The position numbers and the translations under genes are program-made. A stretch of 64,000 bases of DNA. Origin: COE1 sp963596435. GTDB taxonomy: Bacteria; Bacillota; Clostridia; Lachnospirales; Lachnospiraceae. Numbering within the stretch: position 1 is the first letter of the stretch; each line of letters begins with the position of its first letter. Below are positions 24,767 to 33,888 of this stretch, piece by piece. The notes under the pieces were generated by a model that was not told the origin of the DNA, did not search any database, and saw only the letters and a program-made list of their open reading frames with translations. Location of the stretch: the NCBI GenBank assembly GCA_963596435.1, contig CAVBMG010000003.1:1-64000 (forward strand), given 5' to 3'.

Positions 24767-26200
24767 TTAGACCGTACCATGTTTCTTGGAAGGACGGTCC
24801 TCTCTTTTTGTAAATAACATCTCGAATGCGCCGATTACATACTTTCTTGTATCTGCAGCTTCGATGATCTGATCTACATATCCTCTCTTGGCAGCTCCTG
24901 TTGCACTTGTCTGAAGTGCTGCATATTCTGCTGCCTTTTCTTTTACTACATCTGCGCTCTGTCCGTCATACATGATCTTGGCAGCCAGAGTAGCATCCAT
25001 GGAACCGATCTCTGCATCAGGCCAGCAGATTGTGATATCTGCGCCGATTGCCTTGGAGTTCATGGCAACGTATGCACTGCCGTATGCCTTACCAATAATA
25101 AGATTTACCTTAGGCACTGTAGCATTAGCAAATGCATAAGTAAGTTTTGCAACAGCCTTGGCGATCTTCTTCTCGCTGCAAAGAGTTGCTTCATATCCCT
25201 TAACGTTTGTCAGAGATAATACAGGGATATTGAATGCATCACAGAAATCAACGAATTCTGCTGCCTTCTCACATCCTGCTGCTGTTAATACAGCATCGAA
25301 CTTATCTGTTACTTCGCCATCTGCGCCGTATACTTCTGTACGGTTGGCTACACAGCCTACAGTTGTACCATTTAACTTGATAAATCCTGTTACCATATTC
25401 TTAGCGTAGCTCTCTTTTACTTCAAAGAATGCATTGTTATCTGCAATTGTAGAAAGAGCGATTGCTGTATCACCTGCGCAGTTAGCAAGATCACCACAGA
25501 CTCTGTTCAGATCATCTGTGCAGTCTTCATAGGATGCATCATCTTCGTTGTTGCCAGGAAGCATGCTTACTAACTCACGAATCTTAGCATAAATAGTAGC
25601 CTCATCTGCTACAACATCTACGATGCCTGCTTCTTCACTCTGGAATTTGGCAGAAGCAGAATCGCACTTGGATACATGATTACCATCTAATGTATTAGGT
25701 GCATTTACAAAAAGCTTAGCCTTGGACTCTTCCATGAATGTAAAGTCTGTTAATGTAGGCATCAGAGCAAGTCCACCGCCGCAGCTTCCAAAGATTGCTG
25801 TAATCTGAGGAATCACACCTGAAGCAAGTGTCTGCTTTAAATAGATCTCACCAAATGCATTTAATGCATCTGTAGCTTCCTGAAGTCTAAGTCCTGCGGA
25901 ATCGATAAGACCGATTACAGGTGCTCCTGTCTTCATTGCCAGATCATAAAGATTAGCAATCTTCTTAGCATGCATTTCACCAACTGAACCGTTTAATACG
26001 GATGCGTCCTGGCTATACACATACACAAGATTACCATCGATAACTCCGTATCCGGTAACAACACCATCAGAAGGAGTCTCAGTCTGTTTCAGATTAAAAT
26101 CTGTAGCTCTTGCAGTAACAAGTGCACCGATTTCAACGAAACTGCTTTCATCAAGTAAAGATTCAATTCTTTTACTTGCCAAACTTGAAGTAGTACTCAT
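24767..26200 (-). CDS. mmdA: Acyl-CoA carboxyltransferase (methylmalonyl-CoA decarboxylase alpha type)
   Basis: Carboxyltransferase of the AccD/MmdA/PccB family, which takes a carboxyl group from an acyl-CoA such as methylmalonyl-CoA to biotin. The 477-residue protein keeps the crotonase-like core: PVIGLIDSAGLRLQEA, IFGSCGGGLALMPTLTDF, and in the second half IGKAYGSAYVAMNSK and WPDAEIGSMD. It is somewhat shorter than the usual 510 or so. GGAGG lies seven bases before the ATG. It is first in the operon. Substrate (methylmalonyl-, malonyl- or glutaconyl-CoA) cannot be fixed from sequence alone. Confidence 0.9.
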   Translation of the reverse strand: MSTTSSLASKRIESLLDESSFVEIGALVTARATDFNLKQTETPSDGVVTGYGVIDGNLVYVYSQDASVLNGSVGEMHAKKIANLYDLAMKTGAPVIGLIDSAGLRLQEATDALNAFGEIYLKQTLASGVIPQITAIFGSCGGGLALMPTLTDFTFMEESKAKLFVNAPNTLDGNHVSKCDSASAKFQSEEAGIVDVVADEATIYAKIRELVSMLPGNNEDDASYEDCTDDLNRVCGDLANCAGDTAIALSTIADNNAFFEVKESYAKNMVTGFIKLNGTTVGCVANRTEVYGADGEVTDKFDAVLTAAGCEKAAEFVDFCDAFNIPVLSLTNVKGYEATLCSEKKIAKAVAKLTYAFANATVPKVNLIIGKAYGSAYVAMNSKAIGADITICWPDAEIGSMDATLAAKIMYDGQSADVVKEKAAEYAALQTSATGAAKRGYVDQIIEAADTRKYVIGAFEMLFTKREDRPSKKHGTV

Positions 26201-26251
26201 TTTGTGACCTCCATTTTATAATAAATTACTTCTAAAATAAGAACATGTTTT

Positions 26252-26279
26252 CGCAATTTTGTGGGTTATCCAAATTGCG
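26252..26279 (-). promoter_or_regulatory. 5' leader hairpin of the mmdA operon
   Basis: A perfect 8-base inverted repeat (26252-26259 and 26272-26279, CGCAATTT/AAATTGCG) lies just downstream of a TATACT -10 box (26288-26293), so it would sit at the extreme 5' end of the transcript. It could stabilise the mRNA or bind a repressor. The -35 is weak (TAGGCG at the 17-base position). Confidence 0.45.
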
Positions 26280-26384
26280 TCAGTATGAGTATAACACAGT
26301 TTGGTGCAATCGCCTAGTGAATTTTTATTTTTTTTCTTTATTTTCGACAATTCACTTTTTATGGTTAAAATCACAAAAAAGCTG

Positions 26385-27692
26385 CTATATCAGCCACTTT
26401 CTAAGCACTTGTTTAAAGCTCCAGCTCAGGTCAACCGCCATAATATCCTGTGCAGCGGTCAGCTCAATATGCCGCCATTCTTCATCTCCTACGAAATATC
26501 CCACTTCTCCGATTACCTCTCCTTTGGATACGGGTGCCATAAGCTCTTGTTGTTTTATGACTCTTACATCTACCCACTCATCCTCCCGCATAAGAATTCC
26601 TTCTGTTGATTGTTCATCCTCTTTCACCTCAATCTGCATGTAAGCGTTTTCACCTATCTGGGAAGTCTGCCCATTGCAGACTCTGACCGCCGTTAATGCT
26701 TCTTTGGGTACATTCTCCTGCATCAGATCATGATACTGATAGGAAGACAGTCCATATTCCATAAGTGCTCTGGTGTCACTCCACTTGTACGTCTTATGAT
26801 TAGGCCAGCCACAGGCAAGCAATGCCACGACGTAGGTTCTGTCATCTCTTTTCAAGGCTCCTGTATAACAATACCCGGCTTTGCCGGTAAAGCCGGTTTT
26901 TCCCGTAAGAGCTCCGTCCATCATGGTCAAAAAGGCATTATGATTGTTACAGCTGAAGTTTCTCTTATGGTCGATATCTCCAAAAGCATAGGCGGGTGTT
27001 CTGGTAATCTCCAGAAACTGTTCTCTCTTAGGCGATCTGGTAATACAATAAGAAAGTATTCTTGCAAGATCTGTGGCTGTCGTAGTATGTTCTTTTGTCA
27101 CCTTGCTGCCATCCTCCATTGTGTATTCTGCCGTAGCATCCAATCCATTGGGTGTAACAAAGCATGTATTTTCACAACCGATCTGTCTGGCTTTTTCATT
27201 CATCATATCAGCAAAAGCCTCTACACAGCCTCCTACATGTTCTGCAATCGCAACGGCAGAATCATTATGAGATTCCAGCATAAGAGAATACAACAGATCT
27301 TTCAGCCTGTATTTCTCTCCCTGTCTGATATGCAGCTTCACCTCAGGCATGGATGCCGCATAAGAAGATACTTCTACCACATCCTCCAGATCTGCGCACT
27401 CCAATGTAAGAATTAATGTCATAATCTTGGTTGTACTTGCCATAGGCAAAGCTTCCCCGCCATTTTTATCATACAGAACTCTGCCAGAATCCGCATCCAT
27501 CAATACTGCTGCTTTGGCATGCAGTGGAATCACAGGCTGTTCTTTACTATCTGACTGGTGATTCTCTACATGTGTCTCTGAAAGCGTTAAAGCCTCCCTT
27601 CCCCATACATGTGCAGGACATATTAATATTCCCAGAATCAGAATAACACTCACTATTTTTCGCAATCCCATTCCTATATTCCCAGACTTCAT
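26385..27692 (-). CDS. D-alanyl-D-alanine carboxypeptidase (DacF/PBP5 type)
   Basis: Low-molecular-weight penicillin-binding protein that removes the terminal D-Ala from wall peptides. The 435-residue protein has a signal peptide, the active-site motif STTK (Ser86, Lys89), S-H-N in LESHNDSA, and KTG in LTGKTGFTGKAG, then a PBP5-type C-terminal beta domain from about 320 and an amphipathic end (LSWSFKQVLRKWL) that could bind the membrane. The frame is open to 27899, but ATG 27692 or 27671 gives a proper signal peptide. A second, dacF-like gene lies at 54603-55784. Confidence 0.9.
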   Translation of the reverse strand: MKSGNIGMGLRKIVSVILILGILICPAHVWGREALTLSETHVENHQSDSKEQPVIPLHAKAAVLMDADSGRVLYDKNGGEALPMASTTKIMTLILTLECADLEDVVEVSSYAASMPEVKLHIRQGEKYRLKDLLYSLMLESHNDSAVAIAEHVGGCVEAFADMMNEKARQIGCENTCFVTPNGLDATAEYTMEDGSKVTKEHTTTATDLARILSYCITRSPKREQFLEITRTPAYAFGDIDHKRNFSCNNHNAFLTMMDGALTGKTGFTGKAGYCYTGALKRDDRTYVVALLACGWPNHKTYKWSDTRALMEYGLSSYQYHDLMQENVPKEALTAVRVCNGQTSQIGENAYMQIEVKEDEQSTEGILMREDEWVDVRVIKQQELMAPVSKGEVIGEVGYFVGDEEWRHIELTAAQDIMAVDLSWSFKQVLRKWLI

Positions 27693-27753
27693 TTTCACTC
27701 TTATATGGAATATATGCGCATATGTGATTTCTTTATACCTTTTAAAACGCTGC

Positions 27754-27781
27754 TTGCTTTTTTTCAAAAAGGTATTATAAT
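27754..27781 (+). promoter_or_regulatory. Promoter of the MATE gene
   Basis: TATAAT (27776-27781) with TTGCTT (27754-27759) 16 bases upstream; the MATE start codon lies 32 bases downstream behind an AAGGGAG ribosome site. Confidence 0.5.
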
Positions 27782-27813
27782 AGGTAGAGTTTGAGTGCAG
27801 AAGGGAGTTACTT

Positions 27814-29169
27814 ATGAATAAATCTGATATGAATGTTATGACCGAAGGTCCAATCTGGAAAAAAATCGTGCTGTTTGCCCTTCCTATTATGTGGGGCAAT
27901 CTGTTTCAACAGCTATATAATATAGTAGATTCTCTGATTGTTGGTAATTTTCTTGGCAAAGATGCTCTCGCTGCAGTCAGCTCTTCAGGAAGTATTATCT
28001 TCCTGCTGGTGGGACTGTTCAGCGGTATTTTCATCGGTGCAGGTGTCGTTATATCCCGCTTCTATGGAGCAAAAGACTATAAAAACATGAGCATAGCCAT
28101 TCATACCTCGATTGCCTTTGCGCTGATATCCGGCATTTTGCTGACCATTATCGGTGTGCTTCTGGTTCCGCTCCTTCTTCGTCTGATGAAGACGCCCGAA
28201 TCTGTTCTGCCTAATTCTATTCTGTATTTCAGGATTTATTTTGGCGGTGTTATGGCAGTAATCCTTTATAATACAGCAAGCGGTATTTTTCAGGCTGTAG
28301 GTGACAGTAAGCATCCTTTGTACTACCTGATTATTTCTTCTATTACAAATGTCGTTCTGGATCTGTTGTTCGTGGCTGTCTTCCATATGGGAATCGCCGG
28401 CGCAGGATATGCTACCGTTATTTCCCAGTGTGTCAGCGCATTGTTGGGATTCATCCGTCTCTCAAGGCTGGATACGCCATACCGGGTAGACTGGCATAAG
28501 ATCTCACTTAATCCCGGTATGCTGCGTCAGATTCTGTCCATGGGTATTCCATCAGGATTGCAGAACTCCATTATTTCTATTGCCAATATTGTTGTTCAGT
28601 CCAATATCAACGCCTTTGGCGCCATGGCTGTAGCCGGCTGCGGTGCTTATTCACGTATTGAAGGCTTTGGCTTCCTCCCTATTACCAGTTTCGCCCTGTC
28701 CATGACTACTTTCATCGGGCAGAACCTGGGAGCGAAGAAATATGACCGTGCCAAGAAAGGCAGCATCTTTGGAATCTTTGCCACTACGATTCTAGCCGAA
28801 TTAGTCGGTCTGTTGATCTACTGGCTGGCTCCACTGCTGATCTCCGGATTCAGTCGTGTTCCAGAGGTCATTGAATACGGAACGCTTCAGGCAAGAACTG
28901 TGGCTTTATTCTATTTCCTGCTTGCTTTTTCTCATTGTATTGCAGGTATTCTGCGTGGTGCAGGCAAATCCCTGATTCCCATGCTGGTCATGCTCTTATG
29001 CTGGTGTATCATTCGTATCACATACGTATCTATTATCACCAATTATGTACCTGGTATCAAAGTCGTATTCTGGGCTTACCCTATCACCTGGTCACTGAGT
29101 TCTCTCTGCTTCCTGCTGTATTATCTGAAAGCAGACTGGCTTCATTATTATGATAAAATCAACGCATAA
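27814..29169 (+). CDS. MATE-family multidrug/cation exporter
   Basis: Drug or metabolite antiporter driven by Na+ or H+. The 451-residue protein has twelve hydrophobic segments in two homologous halves and the family's start (MTEGPIWKKIVLFALPIM) and QQLYNIVDSLIVGNFLG segment, with GCGAYSRIEGFGFLPITSFA and FIGQNLGAKKYDRAKKG in the second half. AAGGGAG precedes the ATG. It is a single-gene unit with its own promoter and terminator. Confidence 0.92.
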   Translation: MNKSDMNVMTEGPIWKKIVLFALPIMWGNLFQQLYNIVDSLIVGNFLGKDALAAVSSSGSIIFLLVGLFSGIFIGAGVVISRFYGAKDYKNMSIAIHTSIAFALISGILLTIIGVLLVPLLLRLMKTPESVLPNSILYFRIYFGGVMAVILYNTASGIFQAVGDSKHPLYYLIISSITNVVLDLLFVAVFHMGIAGAGYATVISQCVSALLGFIRLSRLDTPYRVDWHKISLNPGMLRQILSMGIPSGLQNSIISIANIVVQSNINAFGAMAVAGCGAYSRIEGFGFLPITSFALSMTTFIGQNLGAKKYDRAKKGSIFGIFATTILAELVGLLIYWLAPLLISGFSRVPEVIEYGTLQARTVALFYFLLAFSHCIAGILRGAGKSLIPMLVMLLCWCIIRITYVSIITNYVPGIKVVFWAYPITWSLSSLCFLLYYLKADWLHYYDKINA

Positions 29170-29172
29170 TAA

Positions 29173-29207
29173 ATGGGAAGGATTCTCACATCCTTCCCAT
29201 TTTTATT
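29173..29207. terminator. Bidirectional terminator between MATE and PPK2 genes
   Basis: A perfect 11-base stem (29173-29183 and 29190-29200) with a 6-base loop, followed by TTTTATT on the plus strand and by TTTATTATG on the minus strand. Confidence 0.85.
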
Positions 29208-30693
29208 ACTCATTACGGTGTAATCTCTTCTCTAACGCATCTACTACTGTTTCTAATACCTTGATTCTGGCATAAAGTTTATCATTGCCTTCTACAATGA
29301 CCCAGGGCGCATTTACCGTAGAGGTTCGTACCATCATTTCGTCTACAGCCTGTTCATACAATTCCCATTTCTCACGGTTTCTCCAGTCTTCATCCGTAAT
29401 CTTCCACTGTTTCTCCGGCGTCTCCTGGCGTTCTTTGAAGCGTCTTTCCTGTTCTTCTTTATCAATATGCATCCAGAATTTAATCACTATTGCTCCATGA
29501 TTGACCAGCTGCTGTTCCATCTGATTCATTTCCTTGAAAGCACGCTGCCATTCCTGCGTCGTACAGAAGCCTTCTATACGCTCTACCATAACTCTTCCAT
29601 ACCAGGTTCTGTCAAAGATCGCAATGTGTCCGTCCTTTGGCATCTTGGTCCAGAACCGCCATAAATAATGGTGTGCTCTTTCAATATCATTTGGTGAACT
29701 GGTTGGATTTACTGTATAACCTCTTGGGTCTAATGCTCTGGTCAGTCTCTTGATTGCTCCGCCCTTGCCGCCTGCATCCCAACCTTCAAAGGCAAGCACT
29801 ACAGGGATTCTCTTTGCGTATATTTCACTATGAAGCAATGTCAGCTTCTTTTGCAGCTCTTCCAGCTTCTTCTCATAGGTTTCTCTGTCCAGCTTCTTGC
29901 TCAGATCTACCTTCTTGAGAACACTTTCCTTCAAATCATTCTGTCCGAATTTACCATCAATCTGTCTGGGCTGTGGATTCTGTTCTTTCTCATAGCGCTC
30001 TTCAAAAGCCTCTACTACAGTAGTCAGAATCTTCACTGCTGCATATCTCTCATCATGGGCTTCGATAATCGTCCATGGTGCATACTCCGTATCGGTTCTG
30101 GTAAGCATCTCATCAGCCATGCGGGCATATTCTTCATAATGCTTATTTCTGTCTTTGTCTGCTTTGCTGACTCTCCAGCTGGTCTCTTCCTTTGATAATA
30201 ATTTATCAAAGCGTTTTTCCTGCTCTTTTTCAGAAATAGTAAGGAAGAACTTAATCAACAGTGTACCATCATCAGTCAGCTGCTTCTCGAAGTTCTCAAT
30301 ATCCTCCAATACCCCTGGAATGTCCTTTTTGTGTGTCTTTTTCTCATAGCGTTCTACCAGCAGCTTACCATACCAGCTTCTGTCAAAGATGGCAATACGC
30401 CCCTTCTCCGGTGTCTTATTCCAGAATCTCCACAGGAATGGATGATACTGCTCCTCCTGTGTCTCTGCCTGCGTAGAATACACAGTGAAGCCTCTGGGGT
30501 CCATGGGCTCAATCAGATGATTGATCTGTGTTCCCTTTCCTGCACCGCCAAATCCTTCGAATACAATCATGACTGGAACATTACAGCTCTTTAATTCTCT
30601 TTGCAGCCTTGCAAGCTTTGGTTCCAGCACTTCCATGCGCTTTTTGTATTCTTTCTTGTCCATAGTCTTTGATAAGTCTATTTTCTCCAGCAT
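29206..30693 (-). CDS. pap: Double-domain PPK2 polyphosphate kinase (polyphosphate:AMP phosphotransferase type)
   Basis: Uses polyphosphate to phosphorylate nucleotides; two-domain PPK2 proteins usually convert AMP to ADP. The 495-residue protein has two PPK2 modules with Walker A-like motifs, FEGFGGAGKGTQINHL (about 45-60) and FEGWDAGGKGGAIKRL (about 300-315). Each is followed by MDPRGF/LDPRGY and an IFDRSWYGK or IFDRTWYGR loop. Both copies look complete, whereas in some two-domain PPK2 proteins one half is inactive. AAGGAGG precedes the ATG. Confidence 0.9.
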   Translation of the reverse strand: MLEKIDLSKTMDKKEYKKRMEVLEPKLARLQRELKSCNVPVMIVFEGFGGAGKGTQINHLIEPMDPRGFTVYSTQAETQEEQYHPFLWRFWNKTPEKGRIAIFDRSWYGKLLVERYEKKTHKKDIPGVLEDIENFEKQLTDDGTLLIKFFLTISEKEQEKRFDKLLSKEETSWRVSKADKDRNKHYEEYARMADEMLTRTDTEYAPWTIIEAHDERYAAVKILTTVVEAFEERYEKEQNPQPRQIDGKFGQNDLKESVLKKVDLSKKLDRETYEKKLEELQKKLTLLHSEIYAKRIPVVLAFEGWDAGGKGGAIKRLTRALDPRGYTVNPTSSPNDIERAHHYLWRFWTKMPKDGHIAIFDRTWYGRVMVERIEGFCTTQEWQRAFKEMNQMEQQLVNHGAIVIKFWMHIDKEEQERRFKERQETPEKQWKITDEDWRNREKWELYEQAVDEMMVRTSTVNAPWVIVEGNDKLYARIKVLETVVDALEKRLHRNE

Positions 30694-30726
30694 AACAGCA
30701 CCTCCTTATATGTTTTATCTTTTCTG

Positions 30727-31851
30727 CTATATACATGCCACCACATATAACAACACGAGTAAAACTACATTATATATAGTAAATACCCGAAAATACCTAC
30801 CCTTCTGTTCCTGATATGTCCTGGCGAAAAAACGATACGATATCAGGCTTGCCATAGATGCAATCAGCGTTCCCAGTCCACCAATATTCACACCGTACAG
30901 TAATTGCCTATAATCTGTTGTAAATCCTGACAACAGCATTGCCGCCGGTACATTACTGATGATCTGACTGGACACAATGCCGACAAGCAGTTCATTTCCT
31001 TTTATTATTCCCTGCAGCCATTCATTTATCACGGGAATCTGCTTCATATTACCAATAAATATGAAAAATCCTACAAAAGTCATAAGCAAAGAATAATCCA
31101 CCTGCGTAAATAATCTGCGATTCACAATGAATATTGTCACTGCAACGATCAATCCAACTACCCAGTAAGATGCTATCAAATGCGTAACATTTCCAAGGCA
31201 GACCAGAAATAAGATACAATATATAACAAACGGAACACTTAACCATTTTTTCTTGTCTTTTATATCATTCGTATGCACTATAATATGCTGGTCTGGAATA
31301 AAAAATATGCATACGACAACAGCAACATATGACATACATGTCAGCGGAAGCATATGAAGAATAAAATCTCCCATGCTCATTCCACTCACTGAATACAACA
31401 ACAAATTCTGCGGATTTCCTACAGGTGTCAGCATACTACCAAGATTCGCTGCGATTGTCTCCAATACAACCACTGGTATCAGTACTTTCTCACACCCCAC
31501 CATAGCATATACAGATAACGTAAATGGAATGAAAGTAATCAATGATACATCATTTGTAATCAGCATACTTGCAAAGAAGCACAGATTGACAAGAACAAAG
31601 GTCAATCCTCTAGTGGTATGTACCAGACTGCACAGCTTCTCTCCCAGTAATTGAAAGATTCCCAGATTCTTGAATCCTGCCACTACCAGCATAAGGCAAA
31701 AGAGCAGAACCAGAACTCTATAATCCAAATATGTGATGTAATTTACAGATGGTTTTATAAAAAATGAGGAAATCATTGCCAACAATAAGGCAACGCACAA
31801 TACAGCCTCCTTTTTTATAAATGCAATCACTTTATTTTCTTTTCGTCCCAT
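30727..31851 (-). CDS. ArsB/NhaD/SLC13-type ion transporter
   Basis: Membrane transporter of the ion-transporter superfamily. The 374-residue protein has about ten hydrophobic segments and paired re-entrant motifs: SMLITNDVSLITFIPF and GSMLTPVGNPQNLLLY in the first half, SNVPAAMLLSGFT and GGLGTLIASMASLISYR in the second. Similar proteins move citrate, dicarboxylates, arsenite or Na+/H+; the substrate cannot be told. It lies 21 bases after the GH42 gene and 33 before PPK2, consistent with one transcription unit. Confidence 0.82.
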   Translation of the reverse strand: MGRKENKVIAFIKKEAVLCVALLLAMISSFFIKPSVNYITYLDYRVLVLLFCLMLVVAGFKNLGIFQLLGEKLCSLVHTTRGLTFVLVNLCFFASMLITNDVSLITFIPFTLSVYAMVGCEKVLIPVVVLETIAANLGSMLTPVGNPQNLLLYSVSGMSMGDFILHMLPLTCMSYVAVVVCIFFIPDQHIIVHTNDIKDKKKWLSVPFVIYCILFLVCLGNVTHLIASYWVVGLIVAVTIFIVNRRLFTQVDYSLLMTFVGFFIFIGNMKQIPVINEWLQGIIKGNELLVGIVSSQIISNVPAAMLLSGFTTDYRQLLYGVNIGGLGTLIASMASLISYRFFARTYQEQKGRYFRVFTIYNVVLLVLLYVVACI

Positions 31852-31872
31852 TTTCTGCTCTTTTCCAAATTT

Positions 31873-33888
31873 TTATTTTGTCTTTTTTAAAATTATAACA
31901 TCCTTGGAAACAAGTGTCACGTTCTCTCCTGCATGATATGTTATATTTTTAATCAGATCCGTGCCATCTGACGGTATTGAGATTTCTGCTGGTTCTTCTC
32001 TGTGATTCAATATGAATAGGAAGCTTCCCTTCTCATTCTCACGTACTGTAGCTTCTACTCCATCCGGGGTCTGCATAACCGGGGCAATATCCAGTTTTGC
32101 ACACAGATTTCTCATATATTTTCTATAAAATGCATGGTCAGATCTGGTAGCTACATAATATGCCTCACCCTGTCCGAATTGATTTCTTGTCAATACGGGC
32201 ATACCTGCATAGAAATCTTCTTCATACGTGCTCAATGCCTGCGCTCCTTCCAGATGCAGCAGATCACACAGAACGGTTGCCGGATATTCTTCTCCCTCAT
32301 ACTGGAAATGATTGCTTCTGCCCTCTTCTATTGCATCGGATTCCTCCACCCAGATGCCTAAGATATCCCGCAGTCTTGCTGGATAACCACCTGTCACTAC
32401 AAGATCATGGTCTTCTACATAACCGCTGAAATAAGTTGTCACAAAATGTCCGCCATTCTTCACATAAGCTCTGATTTCCTCATCATAGCCATCCTTACAC
32501 ATATACATCATAGGCGCTATGACCAGCTTATATTTGGACAGATCATCTTCAACACCTATCATATCAACAGAAATATTAGCTTCTGCCAATGCTCTGTAAT
32601 ATTCCAATGCTTCTTTATGATATGCGATCAGACGGCTTGGTCCTGCAGAGTACTCGCTTGCCCACCACGTATCCCAGTCAAACAGTACCGCTGTCTGTGC
32701 CGGCGTAGTAGCACCAAGTGTCTCATCCCCGATTCTGTCCAGTTCTTCTCCAAGTGCCGTGATTTCTCTGAACACTCTTGTATTTTCATGTCCTGCGTGG
32801 TCAATTACAGCGCTGTGATATTTTTCGCACGCTCCGATACTTCTGCGCATCTGGAAAAACATCACTGTATCAGCTCCATGTGCCACTGCCTGATAACTCC
32901 ACAGACGCATAACACCCGGTCTTTTGAGTGTACAGTATGGATGCCAGTTCGTAACACCCGGAGTCTGCTCCATCAGCCAGAATGTCTGTCCATGCTTTAA
33001 CCCTCTCATCATATCATGACTCATGGCAATCTCTGCAGGTGGTGCGCCGAACTGTGGATAATTATCCCAACTGATAAAATCCATCTCTTTGCCCCACTTC
33101 TGATAATCAAGAGGCTTATAGAATCCCATCAGATTCGTTGTAACGGGAATCTGCGGTGTTACTTCCTTAATCGCATCTCTCTCCAGCTTGAAGCATTCCA
33201 GAATACTGTCAGACTGAAATCTTCTGTAATCCAGTGAGATTCCCTGAAAATTGGTTCTTGTATAATCCCATATCCATTCCTCTGATAAAAGATTAGGTAC
33301 AACCACGTCATCCCAATCGTACATCGTATGTCCCCAGAAAGAGAGATTCCACACTCTGTTCAACTCTTCTATTGTACCGTATTTCTTTTTAAGCCATACC
33401 CGAAATGCCTTTTCACAGTTCTCACAATAGCACTCTCCACCATACTCATTCGATACATGCCATGCCACAACATTCTCTCGATTCCCATATCTCTTTGCCA
33501 GATGTCTTGTCAGTGCTACAGAATACTTGCGGTATGTCGGACTGTTGGGGCAGGAATTGTGTCTGCTTCCGAACTTACGCTTCATTCCGTTATGCTCTGT
33601 TCTGAGAACGTCAGGATAACGTCTTGCCATCCACGCAGGATGCACCGCAGTGGAAGTAGCCAGACACACTTTCAGGTGATTGTCTTCTACCATATCCATG
33701 ATCTTATCCAGTTTGGAAAAGTCATACGTAGCCTCATCCGGCTGCAACATTGCCCAGCTGAACACATTCAGCGTAACAATATCAATGTGTGCCAGCTTAA
33801 ACAGGCGCATATCCTCTTTCCAGATTTCTTCCGGCCACTGCTCCGGGTTATAATCGCCACCATAACAGATTTTCTTAATTTTCTCCAC
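31873..33888 (-). CDS. Intracellular beta-galactosidase (GH42)
   Basis: Removes terminal beta-galactose from oligosaccharides. The 671-residue protein has the GH42 TIM barrel with acid/base Glu148 (WHVSNEYGG) and nucleophile Glu307 (FWLMEQTPG), the zinc cluster Cys113, Cys153, Cys155 and Cys158, a trimerisation domain and a C-terminal beta domain. No signal peptide. It starts at GTG 33888, with GGAG nine bases upstream, overlapping the binding-protein gene by 14 bases. B. subtilis YesZ, a GH42 enzyme in the rhamnogalacturonan cluster, is a close functional analogue. Confidence 0.93.
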   Translation of the reverse strand: MEKIKKICYGGDYNPEQWPEEIWKEDMRLFKLAHIDIVTLNVFSWAMLQPDEATYDFSKLDKIMDMVEDNHLKVCLATSTAVHPAWMARRYPDVLRTEHNGMKRKFGSRHNSCPNSPTYRKYSVALTRHLAKRYGNRENVVAWHVSNEYGGECYCENCEKAFRVWLKKKYGTIEELNRVWNLSFWGHTMYDWDDVVVPNLLSEEWIWDYTRTNFQGISLDYRRFQSDSILECFKLERDAIKEVTPQIPVTTNLMGFYKPLDYQKWGKEMDFISWDNYPQFGAPPAEIAMSHDMMRGLKHGQTFWLMEQTPGVTNWHPYCTLKRPGVMRLWSYQAVAHGADTVMFFQMRRSIGACEKYHSAVIDHAGHENTRVFREITALGEELDRIGDETLGATTPAQTAVLFDWDTWWASEYSAGPSRLIAYHKEALEYYRALAEANISVDMIGVEDDLSKYKLVIAPMMYMCKDGYDEEIRAYVKNGGHFVTTYFSGYVEDHDLVVTGGYPARLRDILGIWVEESDAIEEGRSNHFQYEGEEYPATVLCDLLHLEGAQALSTYEEDFYAGMPVLTRNQFGQGEAYYVATRSDHAFYRKYMRNLCAKLDIAPVMQTPDGVEATVRENEKGSFLFILNHREEPAEISIPSDGTDLIKNITYHAGENVTLVSKDVIILKKTK

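Noticed and set aside
27693..27899. N-terminal extension of the carboxypeptidase to 27899
   Set aside because: It would overlap the MATE gene and place a signal peptide inside the protein; ATG 27692 gives a normal signal sequence.
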